From contig NZ_JBJDPS010000020.1 in NCBI RefSeq assembly GCF_044901685.1, forward strand, positions 48,420-112,419: 64,000 nt of DNA, given 5' to 3'. Position 1 is the stretch's first letter. The number at the start of each line of letters is the position of its first letter. The position numbers and the translations under genes are program-made. This document shows positions 8,268 to 15,445 of the stretch, piece after piece. This DNA comes from Micromonospora_G sp044901685. Lineage in GTDB: Bacteria > Actinomycetota > Actinomycetes > Mycobacteriales > Micromonosporaceae. Under the pieces are notes generated by a model. The model had not been told where the DNA came from and did not search any database. It saw only the letters and a program-made list of their open reading frames with translations.

Positions 8268-8574
8268 CCCGCGCTCGTCGTCGAGGCGAGGGCCACCCCG
8301 TTCGTCCGCACCCGTTGTCGAGGCGACGCCCACCCCGTTCGTCCGCTCCCGCTTTTGCCGGTGTCGCGGGCGGGTCGCCCGGTGGCGGTCGCTCGCCCAG
8401 CTCGGCCTCAGCCGGGGGCGGATTCGGTCAATCGCGTCCGCCCGGCCCGCGCCGACCTAGGCTGCTGGTGGAGACAAGTCCGCCGACGGGTTAGGGATGA
8501 TCGCGCACCGGGTACCACCGGGTGCACGGCGGCCCGCCGCGTGGAAGGTGGGGCGACAGATCCGAGGGGGCCCG
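8268..8574. other. Intergenic region with a 37-bp direct repeat and a candidate promoter
   Basis: Just after the LacI stop a 37-bp unit beginning GTCGAGGCG is present twice in tandem (8280-8316 and 8317-8353) with a few mismatches. Further on, TAGGCT (8458-8463) is a reasonable -10 box, which would give a leader of about 105 nt for the repeat-peptide gene; no good -35 is visible. No gene was recognised. Confidence 0.5.
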
Positions 8575-8880
8575 ATGAGACTCGACGACGACGACATGCG
8601 GACGAGCGGCGGTGGCGCCGCCGAGGGCCCGGCCGACGGTGGGGCCAACCCAGCCGGCCGTGACGGGGGTGCCGACGGGTCCGCCGAGGGTCCGGCCGAC
8701 GGCGGCGCCACGCCGGGCCAGCACGACGGCGGCGCGGACGGCACCGCCGAGGGTCCGGCCGATGGCGGCGCCACGCCGGGCCAGCACGACGGTGGCGCGG
8801 ACGGCAGCGCCGAGGGTCCGGCCGACGGTGGGGCGAACCCCGGTCAGCGCGACGGTGGCGCGGACAGCGCGGCCCGCTAG
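8575..8880 (+). CDS. Repeat-containing small protein, candidate modified-peptide precursor
   Basis: 101 residues with no family I recognise. A short acidic head (MRLDDDDMRTSGGGA) is followed by four 21-residue repeats, each AEGPADGGA, then N or T, P, A or G, G or Q, R or H, then DGGAD. There are no membrane segments and no Cys, Trp or Tyr. The ATG is chosen for its ribosome site (GAGGGGG, 5 nt spacing) and because the repeats begin soon after it; an in-frame ATG further upstream has no such site. It ends 15 bp before a JmjC-type hydroxylase gene. A leader plus repeated cores beside a modifying enzyme is the layout of a ribosomal peptide precursor. One repeat position alternates Arg/His, the two residues known to be hydroxylated by this enzyme class. 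The function is inference. Confidence 0.6.
   Translation: MRLDDDDMRTSGGGAAEGPADGGANPAGRDGGADGSAEGPADGGATPGQHDGGADGTAEGPADGGATPGQHDGGADGSAEGPADGGANPGQRDGGADSAAR
8617..8870 (+). repeat. 63-bp coding tandem repeat, four copies
   Basis: Four in-frame copies of a 63-bp unit, each starting near GCCGAGGG(T/C)CCGGCCGA, make up most of the small gene. The two middle copies are nearly identical; the outer ones differ at the Asn/Thr, Gly/Ala and Arg/His codons. Conservation of Asp, Gly and Pro codons between copies suggests selection on the peptide. Confidence 0.85.
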
Positions 8881-8895
8881 CCGGGAACCGAGGAT

Positions 8896-10149
8896 ATGAG
8901 CGATGACGCGCCGGGCGGCCAGCACCGCCCGGCGCTCGCCCGTTGTGTGGCCCTCGCCCCGGCCACGTTTGTCGCCGCCCACTGGGGTCGGGCACCGCTG
9001 CTCTCCCGCGCGGCCGAACTCGGCAACCCGGACGGCTTCAGCGACCTGCTCAGCCCGGCCGACGCCGACGAACTGCTCAGCCGGCGTGGGCTGCGTACCC
9101 CGTTCCTGCGGGCGGCCAAGGAGGGCCGGGTGTTGCCGGCGGCCCGGTTCACCGGCGGCGGCGGGGCCGGCGCCGAGATCGGCGACCAGGTGCTCGACGA
9201 GCGGATCCTCGACCTGTACGCCGACGGTGCCACCCTGGTCCTTCAGGGCCTGCACCGTAACTGGCCACCGCTGGTCGACTTCACCCGCGAACTCGGTACG
9301 GCGCTGAACCAGCCGCTACAGGTCAACGCGTACCTGACACCCGCCGGCAACCAGGGCTTCGCCACCCACTACGACACCCACGACGTCTTCGTGCTCCAGG
9401 TCGACGGCGAGAAACACTGGCGGATCCACGAGCCGGTGCTGCCCGATCCGCTGGAACGCCAGCCCTGGGGCGGCCGGGCCGACGAGGTTTCCGCCACCGC
9501 CGCCGGCCCGCCCGCGCTCGACGTCACCCTGACCCCCGGGGACGCGCTCTACCTGCCCCGGGGCTGGTTGCACAGCGCGCAGGCACAGCGCGGCGCCTCC
9601 CTGCACCTGACCGTCGGGGTGCGCGCCCTCACCCGGTACGCCCTGGTCGAGACCCTGCTCGGACTGGCCGCCGAGGACCAGCGGCTGCGCGCCTCGCTGC
9701 CGTTCGGGCTGGATCTCGCCGAACCCGACCAGATCGCGGCGGAACTGACCGAGACCGTCGCCGCGCTGCGTGACTGGCTCGGTCGGGCCGAACCGGCGGC
9801 GGTGGCGGCGGAACTGCGCGAGCGGGTCTGGACTGCGGCCCGACCGGCGCCGATCCGGCCGCTGGCCCAGGCGGACGCGATCACCGGACTCGACGTCGAC
9901 ACCCGGCTCGCGCCCCGCGACGGGCTGCGCTGGCAGGTGGTGCCGGCCGGCGCGGACGAGCCTGGGCGGATCGCGCTGCGCCTGTTCGACCGGACCATCA
10001 CCTTTCCCGATCAGTGCGCGCCCGCGCTGCGGGCGTTCCTCGGCGGCGCCGTCACCCGGGTCGGTGACCTGCCCGGACTCGACGACGACGCGGACCGGAT
10101 CGTGCTCGCCCGCCGGCTGCTGCGCGAGGCGGTGGCCGTCCCGGCGTAG
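8896..10149 (+). CDS. JmjC/cupin-fold 2-oxoglutarate-dependent hydroxylase
   Basis: 417 residues of the bacterial cupin_4/ROX group, whose characterised members hydroxylate Arg or His in ribosomal proteins using Fe(II) and 2-oxoglutarate. The iron triad is visible: His158 and Asp160 in THYDTHDVFVLQVDGEKHW, and His226 in LPRGWLHSA. An N-terminal helical region and a C-terminal winged-helix-like region (about 290-417) match the family's length. The ATG lies 15 bp after the repeat protein's stop; a GAGG sits unusually close to it, so translation may be coupled. The substrate is unknown; the upstream repeat protein is the natural candidate. Confidence 0.85.
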   Translation: MSDDAPGGQHRPALARCVALAPATFVAAHWGRAPLLSRAAELGNPDGFSDLLSPADADELLSRRGLRTPFLRAAKEGRVLPAARFTGGGGAGAEIGDQVLDERILDLYADGATLVLQGLHRNWPPLVDFTRELGTALNQPLQVNAYLTPAGNQGFATHYDTHDVFVLQVDGEKHWRIHEPVLPDPLERQPWGGRADEVSATAAGPPALDVTLTPGDALYLPRGWLHSAQAQRGASLHLTVGVRALTRYALVETLLGLAAEDQRLRASLPFGLDLAEPDQIAAELTETVAALRDWLGRAEPAAVAAELRERVWTAARPAPIRPLAQADAITGLDVDTRLAPRDGLRWQVVPAGADEPGRIALRLFDRTITFPDQCAPALRAFLGGAVTRVGDLPGLDDDADRIVLARRLLREAVAVPA

Positions 10150-10180
10150 CCGACGGCAGGGCTCGGCGGAACAACCGGAC

Positions 10181-10831
10181 TCAGCGGAACACGGCGAAGA
10201 GGGTGGCGGTGGTCAGCGCGCCGGCCACGACCACCACGGTCACCGCCCTCGGGTCCAGACCGGCGTGCCGCCGGTCGGCGAGCAGCTTCGCCGGGGCCAA
10301 CCCGACCAGCGGGCCGAGCAGGGTCACCACCAGGCTCAGCACCGGCATCCCCACGGCCAGGTCGCCGCCGTACCGGACACCGGCGGCGCGCGCGGCGAAC
10401 CCGAGGGCGTACGCGAGCGCGGCGCCGAGCACCCCGAAGCCGGCCAGCAGCGGGTGGGTCGAACTGGGCAACTCGCCCGGGTGCCTGGTCCGGTCGAGCA
10501 GGTCACGTACCCCGTCGAGCAGCATCGCCGGGTCGGTCGGCGGACCCGGCGTCGGCACCGGTGGGTCGCCGATCCGGCGGGCACCGGGGCCGAGCCGCTC
10601 CCGCAGCGTCTGCCACAGGTGGAGCACCTCGGCCTCGGTCGCCTCGGCCTCCTGACCGGCCGAGGCGAGTTCCGCCTCGGCCCGCCGCACCGCCTGTTCG
10701 GCGTCGCGTACGGCGCGCTCGGCCGCCGCGCACTGGTCGGCGTACCAGCTCTCCGCCTCGGCCCGCTCGGCGTCCATCCGGGCGGTGGCGTCGGCCAGCC
10801 GGCGGATCAGCTCGGCGTAGGTCTCGCTCAT
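10181..10831 (-). CDS. Coiled-coil membrane protein of the FtsK set
   Basis: 216 residues. Residues 1-90 form a charged Ala/Glu/Arg-rich coiled coil (AEAESWYADQCAAAERAVRDAE region). A Pro-rich linker leads to three or four hydrophobic segments (about 127-145, 155-180, 192-214). I do not recognise a named family. The ATG overlaps the FtsK stop (ATGA), so it is the last gene of the four-gene unit. It may anchor the translocase at the membrane, since the FtsK protein itself has no obvious membrane helix; this is inference. Confidence 0.7.
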   Translation of the reverse strand: MSETYAELIRRLADATARMDAERAEAESWYADQCAAAERAVRDAEQAVRRAEAELASAGQEAEATEAEVLHLWQTLRERLGPGARRIGDPPVPTPGPPTDPAMLLDGVRDLLDRTRHPGELPSSTHPLLAGFGVLGAALAYALGFAARAAGVRYGGDLAVGMPVLSLVVTLLGPLVGLAPAKLLADRRHAGLDPRAVTVVVVAGALTTATLFAVFR

Positions 10832-13530
10832 CGGGCCGGTCCGTACGGGATGATCGTCTGCCCGGTACGGTGCACCGCCCGGTCGAAGAAGAGCCCCCGC
10901 CACGGCCGGGGATACCAGTCCGGGCCACCGGTGCCCGGATAGAGCGACGAACCCAGCTCGGCCCCCTGCACGTCCAGCGCCACCCAGGCGCCGATCTGGT
11001 CGGTACGCGAGGCCGGGCCGCCCAGGTCCGCCCGCATTCGGGCCACCCCCCGCCACCAGGCGAGCACGTGCGTACGCCGCTCCGGCCCGTCGTGCAGGAT
11101 CTGCCGCAGGTGCTCCAGCCCGGTACGCCCACCGGCGCGGGCGGCCAGCCGGTTCGCCGCCGCGTCGACCGCGTACAGCAGCAGGTAGTGCGGCTCGCCC
11201 GGGGCGGCGCCCAGGCCCAGCCCGGTGGCGGTCTCGCTCATCAGCTCCGGCACGGTCTCCTCGTCGTACCAGGCCGCGTCGTCGCCGAGGGTGTCGTAGA
11301 GCGACCGGGCGGCCGGGTCGGCGTCCGGGTCCAGGCAGGCGATCGAGAACCGGGCGGTGCCGGGCCGGTGCTGGCGGTGCAACGACCGGGCGGCGGCGTC
11401 GAGCACCGCGCACGCCTCGTCCACCCGGGTACCGAGCACGGCCAGGTTCCGACCGGGCGCGCGGGGCAGCCGCATCCCGGCCGACCGGGCCTGTACGTCG
11501 ATGATCTCGCCGAGCAGGGCGAGCGGACCCCGTGGGCTCCCTGTGGCTCGTCCCTCGGCCGACTCCTCGACCGGGCGCAGCGCGGCGAAGTCCGGCGCGT
11601 CGCCGAGCCGGGGCACCGCGTCACCGTCGAAGAGCCGGGCCGGCGCGGCGTCCTGCGGGCGCATCCGCCAGAGCTGGTTCTGCAACTCGCTCCAGGTGCC
11701 CCAGTCGCTGGCCGACGGGATCTGGGCCACCTGGTTGCCCTCCACCATGCCGGACTCGGCGTTGACCACGGCGTGATGCCGGGGCAGCGCCTGGGCGGCG
11801 TCGTTGCGTTCGGCCAGGATGCGCAGCGCCTTCGGCAGTGCGATCCGGAGGGTGAACTGGGCGACCAGTGCCGGCCGCCCCCAGAGCGCCTCGATGCCGC
11901 GTACGTCCTGCGAGGCGAGGACCAGGTGGATGCCCTGCGACCGGCCCCGTCGGGCCAGGTCCTCGAGCAGGTCGGCCGCCTCCCGGGCGACCGCGTCCCG
12001 ACCGGCGAGCAGCATCTGGAACTCGTCGACCACCGCCACGATCCGGGGCCAGTGCCCGTCCGGGTCGACCGCGCGCAGCTCGGCCAGTTTGGTCACCTCG
12101 TGTCGCTTCGCCGCGTCGGCCCGGCGACGCAGCTCCTCGGCGAGGAAGCGGAGCAGGGCGAGCCCGAACTCGCGGTCGGTGTTGACGTTGATGCCGACCA
12201 GGCGCATGTGCGGCAGCCAGCTCGGGTCCCGCCGGCCCTGGGCGAACCGGGCGAAGGAGACCCCCTCCTTGAAGTCGAGCAGGTAGAACTCCAGCTCGGC
12301 GGGGGAGTAGCGGGCGGCGAGCGAGCCGATCCAGGCGAAGATTAGGTTGGTCTTGCCGGTGCCGGACGGGCCGCCGATCAGCGCGTGCGGCGGGTAGTCA
12401 CCGAGGGTGAGCAGCACCGGCCGCCCCTGCGGGCCGTCGCCGATCGGTGCGGTCAGGCCACCGGCGGACCCTTCCTTCCACATCTGGTCGACCGGGGGCA
12501 GCAGGTCGGTGAAGGGCGCCGGGGCGGGACCGGCGGTGACCGTGGCGGCGATCTCCCGGCAGGTGTCGGTCACCAGGCTGGCCGGCGGCGGCGGATCGAG
12601 CCGCACCGGCAGCCCCGGGGCGGTACGCAGCCGGGTCAGTCCGTCACCGACCAGCACCCGTTCGACGGTCGGTTCGTCCGGCAGCTCGATGCCCCGGACC
12701 ACCAGGTGCACCCCGCAGGCGGCGCCGGTGCGGACCACCCGGTCGAGCTGCCCGCGCTCGTGGCGGGAGAGCTCGTCGCCGCCGAGCAGCACCGCCACCC
12801 GCCACGGTTCGGGGCGCCGGCCGGTCGCGGCGGCGAGTTCGCGCAGCGACGCGTACTCACCGGCGAGCACGGTCTCGTTGATCCGGCGGATCTGGTCGAC
12901 CAGGTCGTCGAGGAGCCGGGCCAGCCCGCCCGGTCCGACGAAGGTGAGCAGGCCGGCGGTGGAGAGCGGGGCGAACCCGGCCAGCCCGCCACCGAGGTGC
13001 TCCGGGTCGTACCCGATCAGCCGGACCGCGCCCGGCTCGGCGCGGCCGACCGCCCGCAACAGCAGGGCGGCCACCACCGCGTCGCAGCCGGCCCGGTCCT
13101 CCCCGGCGAGGTGCACGTGTCCCCGGTCGAGCAGCGGGACCAGGGCGGGCACCGGTTCGGCGTCGGGCAGCCGGACCGCGCCGATCCGCAGCGCGCCGGC
13201 GGGTTCGTGCCGGTTGGCCGGGCTCGGGCGCCAGACCGGCCAGGCCGCGCTGGCCGCGCCGGGTGCCGCGTCGGTCGCCGCCTCGGCGGTACGCCGGGCC
13301 AGCAGGATCAGTTCGGCCTCGTACTCGTCGGCTATCTCGGCGAGGCGGCGGTCCCGTTCGGCGCCGACCCGCTGCGGCACCCGCGCGGCGGCCCGCCGGG
13401 TGCGGGTCAGCCGGTCCCGCGAACCGTCGAGTTCGGTACGGGCCTGGGTGAGCCTGCCCCGCGTCGCGCCGAGCGCGTGCGACAGCATGCCGCGGACCCG
13501 GGTGACGAGCTGGGTCCGGACGTCAGCCAT
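10828..13530 (-). CDS. FtsK/SpoIIIE-type ATPase
   Basis: 900 residues. An N-terminal Arg/Glu-rich coiled coil (about 20-90) is followed by a FtsK/HerA ATPase domain with Walker A GGPSGTGKTN near residue 390, Walker B IVAVVDEFQM near 500 and the LVLASQDVRGIE segment. A second ATPase-like domain follows (650-900) whose P-loop is degenerate (GRNLAVLGTRVDE, lacking the Gly-Lys-Thr). The double-domain layout with one dead site recalls the EccC ATPases of type VII secretion, but membrane segments and the third domain are missing. It overlaps the upstream gene by 8 bp. DNA translocation is the alternative role. Confidence 0.85.
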   Translation of the reverse strand: MADVRTQLVTRVRGMLSHALGATRGRLTQARTELDGSRDRLTRTRRAAARVPQRVGAERDRRLAEIADEYEAELILLARRTAEAATDAAPGAASAAWPVWRPSPANRHEPAGALRIGAVRLPDAEPVPALVPLLDRGHVHLAGEDRAGCDAVVAALLLRAVGRAEPGAVRLIGYDPEHLGGGLAGFAPLSTAGLLTFVGPGGLARLLDDLVDQIRRINETVLAGEYASLRELAAATGRRPEPWRVAVLLGGDELSRHERGQLDRVVRTGAACGVHLVVRGIELPDEPTVERVLVGDGLTRLRTAPGLPVRLDPPPPASLVTDTCREIAATVTAGPAPAPFTDLLPPVDQMWKEGSAGGLTAPIGDGPQGRPVLLTLGDYPPHALIGGPSGTGKTNLIFAWIGSLAARYSPAELEFYLLDFKEGVSFARFAQGRRDPSWLPHMRLVGINVNTDREFGLALLRFLAEELRRRADAAKRHEVTKLAELRAVDPDGHWPRIVAVVDEFQMLLAGRDAVAREAADLLEDLARRGRSQGIHLVLASQDVRGIEALWGRPALVAQFTLRIALPKALRILAERNDAAQALPRHHAVVNAESGMVEGNQVAQIPSASDWGTWSELQNQLWRMRPQDAAPARLFDGDAVPRLGDAPDFAALRPVEESAEGRATGSPRGPLALLGEIIDVQARSAGMRLPRAPGRNLAVLGTRVDEACAVLDAAARSLHRQHRPGTARFSIACLDPDADPAARSLYDTLGDDAAWYDEETVPELMSETATGLGLGAAPGEPHYLLLYAVDAAANRLAARAGGRTGLEHLRQILHDGPERRTHVLAWWRGVARMRADLGGPASRTDQIGAWVALDVQGAELGSSLYPGTGGPDWYPRPWRGLFFDRAVHRTGQTIIPYGPAR

Positions 13531-14392
13531 CGGACTCCCGAAGTGTCTGGGCGGCCACCGAGCGGGCGTCCCGGCCGAGCCGGTTGAGCAGCAGCCCGGT
13601 GAGTACGCCGGCAGCCACCGCCGGGTCGGCCGGGTGCGGCGGCGCGGTGGGGTTCTTCGGCGGCGGCATCCGGCAGACCCGGCTCAGCGCCGTCTCCAGC
13701 ACCTCGGCCGGCAGGCCGGGCAGCAGGTCCCGGGCCTTGCCGGTGAGTTCGCCCCGCAGCCGGGGCAGGTCCTGCGCCCGGGGCGGGTGCCCGAGCAGTT
13801 CCGCCGCCAGGTCGCGCAGCATCGGTGGAGCCACCGCGGCCATCCCGAGCCCCACGTCGGCCGGTACGTCACGCAACTGGGCGTGCAGTTGGCCACGGTC
13901 GTCGGCGCGTACCCGTTCGGCGACCCGGCGCAGCAGGTCCTCCGCGTCGGTGATCTCGCGGTCGGGTTTTGCCCCGGGCGCGTCGCGCTGGCCGGTCAGC
14001 TCGGTCACCCGGACCGACCACCACCGGTGCACCGGTCCGGCCTCGCCGCGCGGCTCGGGTACCGGCCCCGGCCCAGCGGTCGGCTGGTCGTCGGTGGGTT
14101 CGCGGCGCGGCGTGGGCCCGGCGGCCGGCGGTCCGTCGCCGGCCAGCCCGATCGCGGCCAGGTACGCGGCGAACTGGTCCTGGGCCACCCGCAGTACGTG
14201 TCCGGCGGTCTCGGCGTGCTCGGTGGCGGCGGAGAGTTCGGGGACCCCCATCGGGTCGGCCGACTCCTGCCGGACCCAGCGCAGCCGGTCGGCGGCCTGC
14301 CGGAGCCGGTCCAGCGCCTCGGTCACCTGCACCAGTGGCAGTTCGTCGGCGGCGGCCCGCACCTGTGCGCCCAGTTCCTCGACGATGGACAT
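13523..14392 (-). CDS. Uncharacterised helical protein of the FtsK set
   Basis: 289 residues, no recognised family. Residues 1-85 are amphipathic helix with Leu/Ala heptads (MSIVEELGAQVRAAADELP onwards). A Pro/Thr/Gly linker (90-120) is followed by a second helical domain containing WWSVRVTEL, and the end is Ala/Leu-rich. It starts 7 bp after the stop of the 86-residue protein and its stop overlaps the ATPase start, so it is tightly coupled. It could be a chaperone or adaptor for the small protein; there is no direct evidence. Confidence 0.65.
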   Translation of the reverse strand: MSIVEELGAQVRAAADELPLVQVTEALDRLRQAADRLRWVRQESADPMGVPELSAATEHAETAGHVLRVAQDQFAAYLAAIGLAGDGPPAAGPTPRREPTDDQPTAGPGPVPEPRGEAGPVHRWWSVRVTELTGQRDAPGAKPDREITDAEDLLRRVAERVRADDRGQLHAQLRDVPADVGLGMAAVAPPMLRDLAAELLGHPPRAQDLPRLRGELTGKARDLLPGLPAEVLETALSRVCRMPPPKNPTAPPHPADPAVAAGVLTGLLLNRLGRDARSVAAQTLRESDG

Positions 14393-14399
14393 GGGCGGC

Positions 14400-14660
14400 T
14401 CAGAGCGTCGAGACGTAGAGCTGTGCCTGCTCCACCGCGGCGAGGGTGGCGGAGAGACATTCCTCCAGTTCCTGCGACGCCTGGGTCAGCGACGCCTGCG
14501 CGGCGCTGACCGTCTCGTGCCCACTGCCCTCCAGGGCGCCGGCCAGCGTCTGCTGTGCCTCGGTCAGCTTCTCGCTGGCCGCCTGCACGGCGGTCTGGCC
14601 CTCGGTGATCTGCTGGAGGGCGGCATCGATGGCTGCTTTCAGCTCGGCGACGCTCGCCAC
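14400..14660 (-). CDS. 86-residue helical-hairpin protein, WXG100-like
   Basis: Two amphipathic helices (about 3-42 and 49-84) separated by the turn EGSGHE, 86 residues in all: the size and shape of WXG100/ESX proteins, although the Trp-x-Gly motif itself is absent. Rich in Ala, Gln, Glu and Thr, no signal peptide. The GTG start has an ideal AGGAGG six bases upstream. It is the first gene of the FtsK unit, transcribed from a near-consensus promoter, which suggests a highly expressed structural or secreted product. Assignment to the WXG100 superfamily is by shape and context only. Confidence 0.7.
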   Translation of the reverse strand: MASVAELKAAIDAALQQITEGQTAVQAASEKLTEAQQTLAGALEGSGHETVSAAQASLTQASQELEECLSATLAAVEQAQLYVSTL

Positions 14661-14694
14661 GGCGAACCTCCTGGGGGCGGCGGAGAGGGTTTTC

Positions 14695-14723
14695 ATTAGA
14701 AGGTAATGCCGTTCTGGGGTCAA
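14695..14723 (-). promoter_or_regulatory. Near-consensus promoter for the FtsK set
   Basis: On the minus strand TTGACC, a 17-nt spacer and TCTAAT give a sigma-70-type promoter with one mismatch in each box, rare in this GC-rich window. Transcription would start near 14688, leaving a leader of about 28 nt with AGGAGG before the GTG. Confidence 0.65.
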
Positions 14724-14900
14724 CATATCCGGCTGGGCGGTTACCGCCCGGCTGTCCGGTCCGGCGTGCCTTGGACGGCTTCACGTAAGTACGCGGTCGG
14801 ACCAGGCAGTCGCGTTTTCGGGCAGCATTGAGTCGGATCTCCGACAGTCCGCCCACAAACCCGGTCTGCCGAGCGGTCGGCCGTACCGTGGCAGCCGGTC

Positions 14901-15410
14901 TCAGGTGTTCGCGCCCCGGTCGGTCACCGGACGAAGCCAGCGCGGGCCGCGTACCTCGGCGCCGAGCGCGGTCACCCGGGCCCGCAGCTCCCGGTCGGCG
15001 GTGACCACCACGCAGCGCCGCCCCGGCGCCTCGGCCCGCACCAGCTCGACGATCCGGTCGTCGCCGGAACCGGGGGCCGGCACCACCCGCACCCGCTCCG
15101 CGCCGGGTACGTCCCGGGCCGCCCCCTCCACCACCAGCACCACCTCCACCGGCGCCGGCAGCTCGGGCAGACCGCCGTCGGCGACCCCGCCGAGCGCGTC
15201 GCGCAGCCGGGCCGCCGCCCCGGCCCGGTCCCGCCACCAGCCGTCCGGCCGGGAACCCATCACGTTGGCGGCGTCCACGACCAGCAGCGGTTCGTTCTCC
15301 ACCCGCCCAGCCTGCTCCACCCGCCCAGCCTGCTCCACTCGCCCAGCCTGCTCCACGTGCCCAGCCTGCCACCGGCCCGGGTTTGTCGGGGCCGCCGCCG
15401 GGTAGGCCAC
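14901..15410 (-). CDS. NYN/PIN-like nuclease-domain protein
   Basis: About 169 residues. The core LLVVDAANVMGSRPDGWWRDR, then GSGDDRIVELV and VVTADRELRARV, gives the acidic residues and order of NYN/YacP-like RNase domains, which cut structured or messenger RNA. The first 38 residues are dominated by four six-residue units (VEQAGR) from an 18-bp repeat. The start is uncertain: the upstream GTG has no clear ribosome site, and the GTG just after the repeats (VENEPLL) would give a more usual 132-residue protein. It diverges from the Clp ATPase gene. Confidence 0.72.
   Translation of the reverse strand: MAYPAAAPTNPGRWQAGHVEQAGRVEQAGRVEQAGRVENEPLLVVDAANVMGSRPDGWWRDRAGAAARLRDALGGVADGGLPELPAPVEVVLVVEGAARDVPGAERVRVVPAPGSGDDRIVELVRAEAPGRRCVVVTADRELRARVTALGAEVRGPRWLRPVTDRGANT
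15300..15371 (-). repeat. 18-bp tandem repeat at the NYN gene 5' end
   Basis: Four copies of an 18-bp unit (CACCCGCCCAGCCTGCTC on the plus strand); the first two are identical. If the upstream start is used they encode VEQAGR repeats; otherwise they are the 5' leader and partly coincide with the ribosome-binding region. Confidence 0.85.
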
Positions 15411-15445
15411 GCCGACCGTGTCGTGCCCGCCGAAGGGGACCAGAG

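Noticed and set aside
8491..9255. 254-codon minus-strand frame over the repeat peptide and hydroxylase start
   Set aside because: It overlaps the well-supported hydroxylase N-terminus in antisense; the plus-strand small gene has a ribosome site and coupled spacing.
12407..14509. 700-codon plus-strand open frame across the FtsK set
   Set aside because: Antisense shadow of genes with clear motifs on the minus strand; the product is Arg/Ser/Pro-rich with no family pattern.
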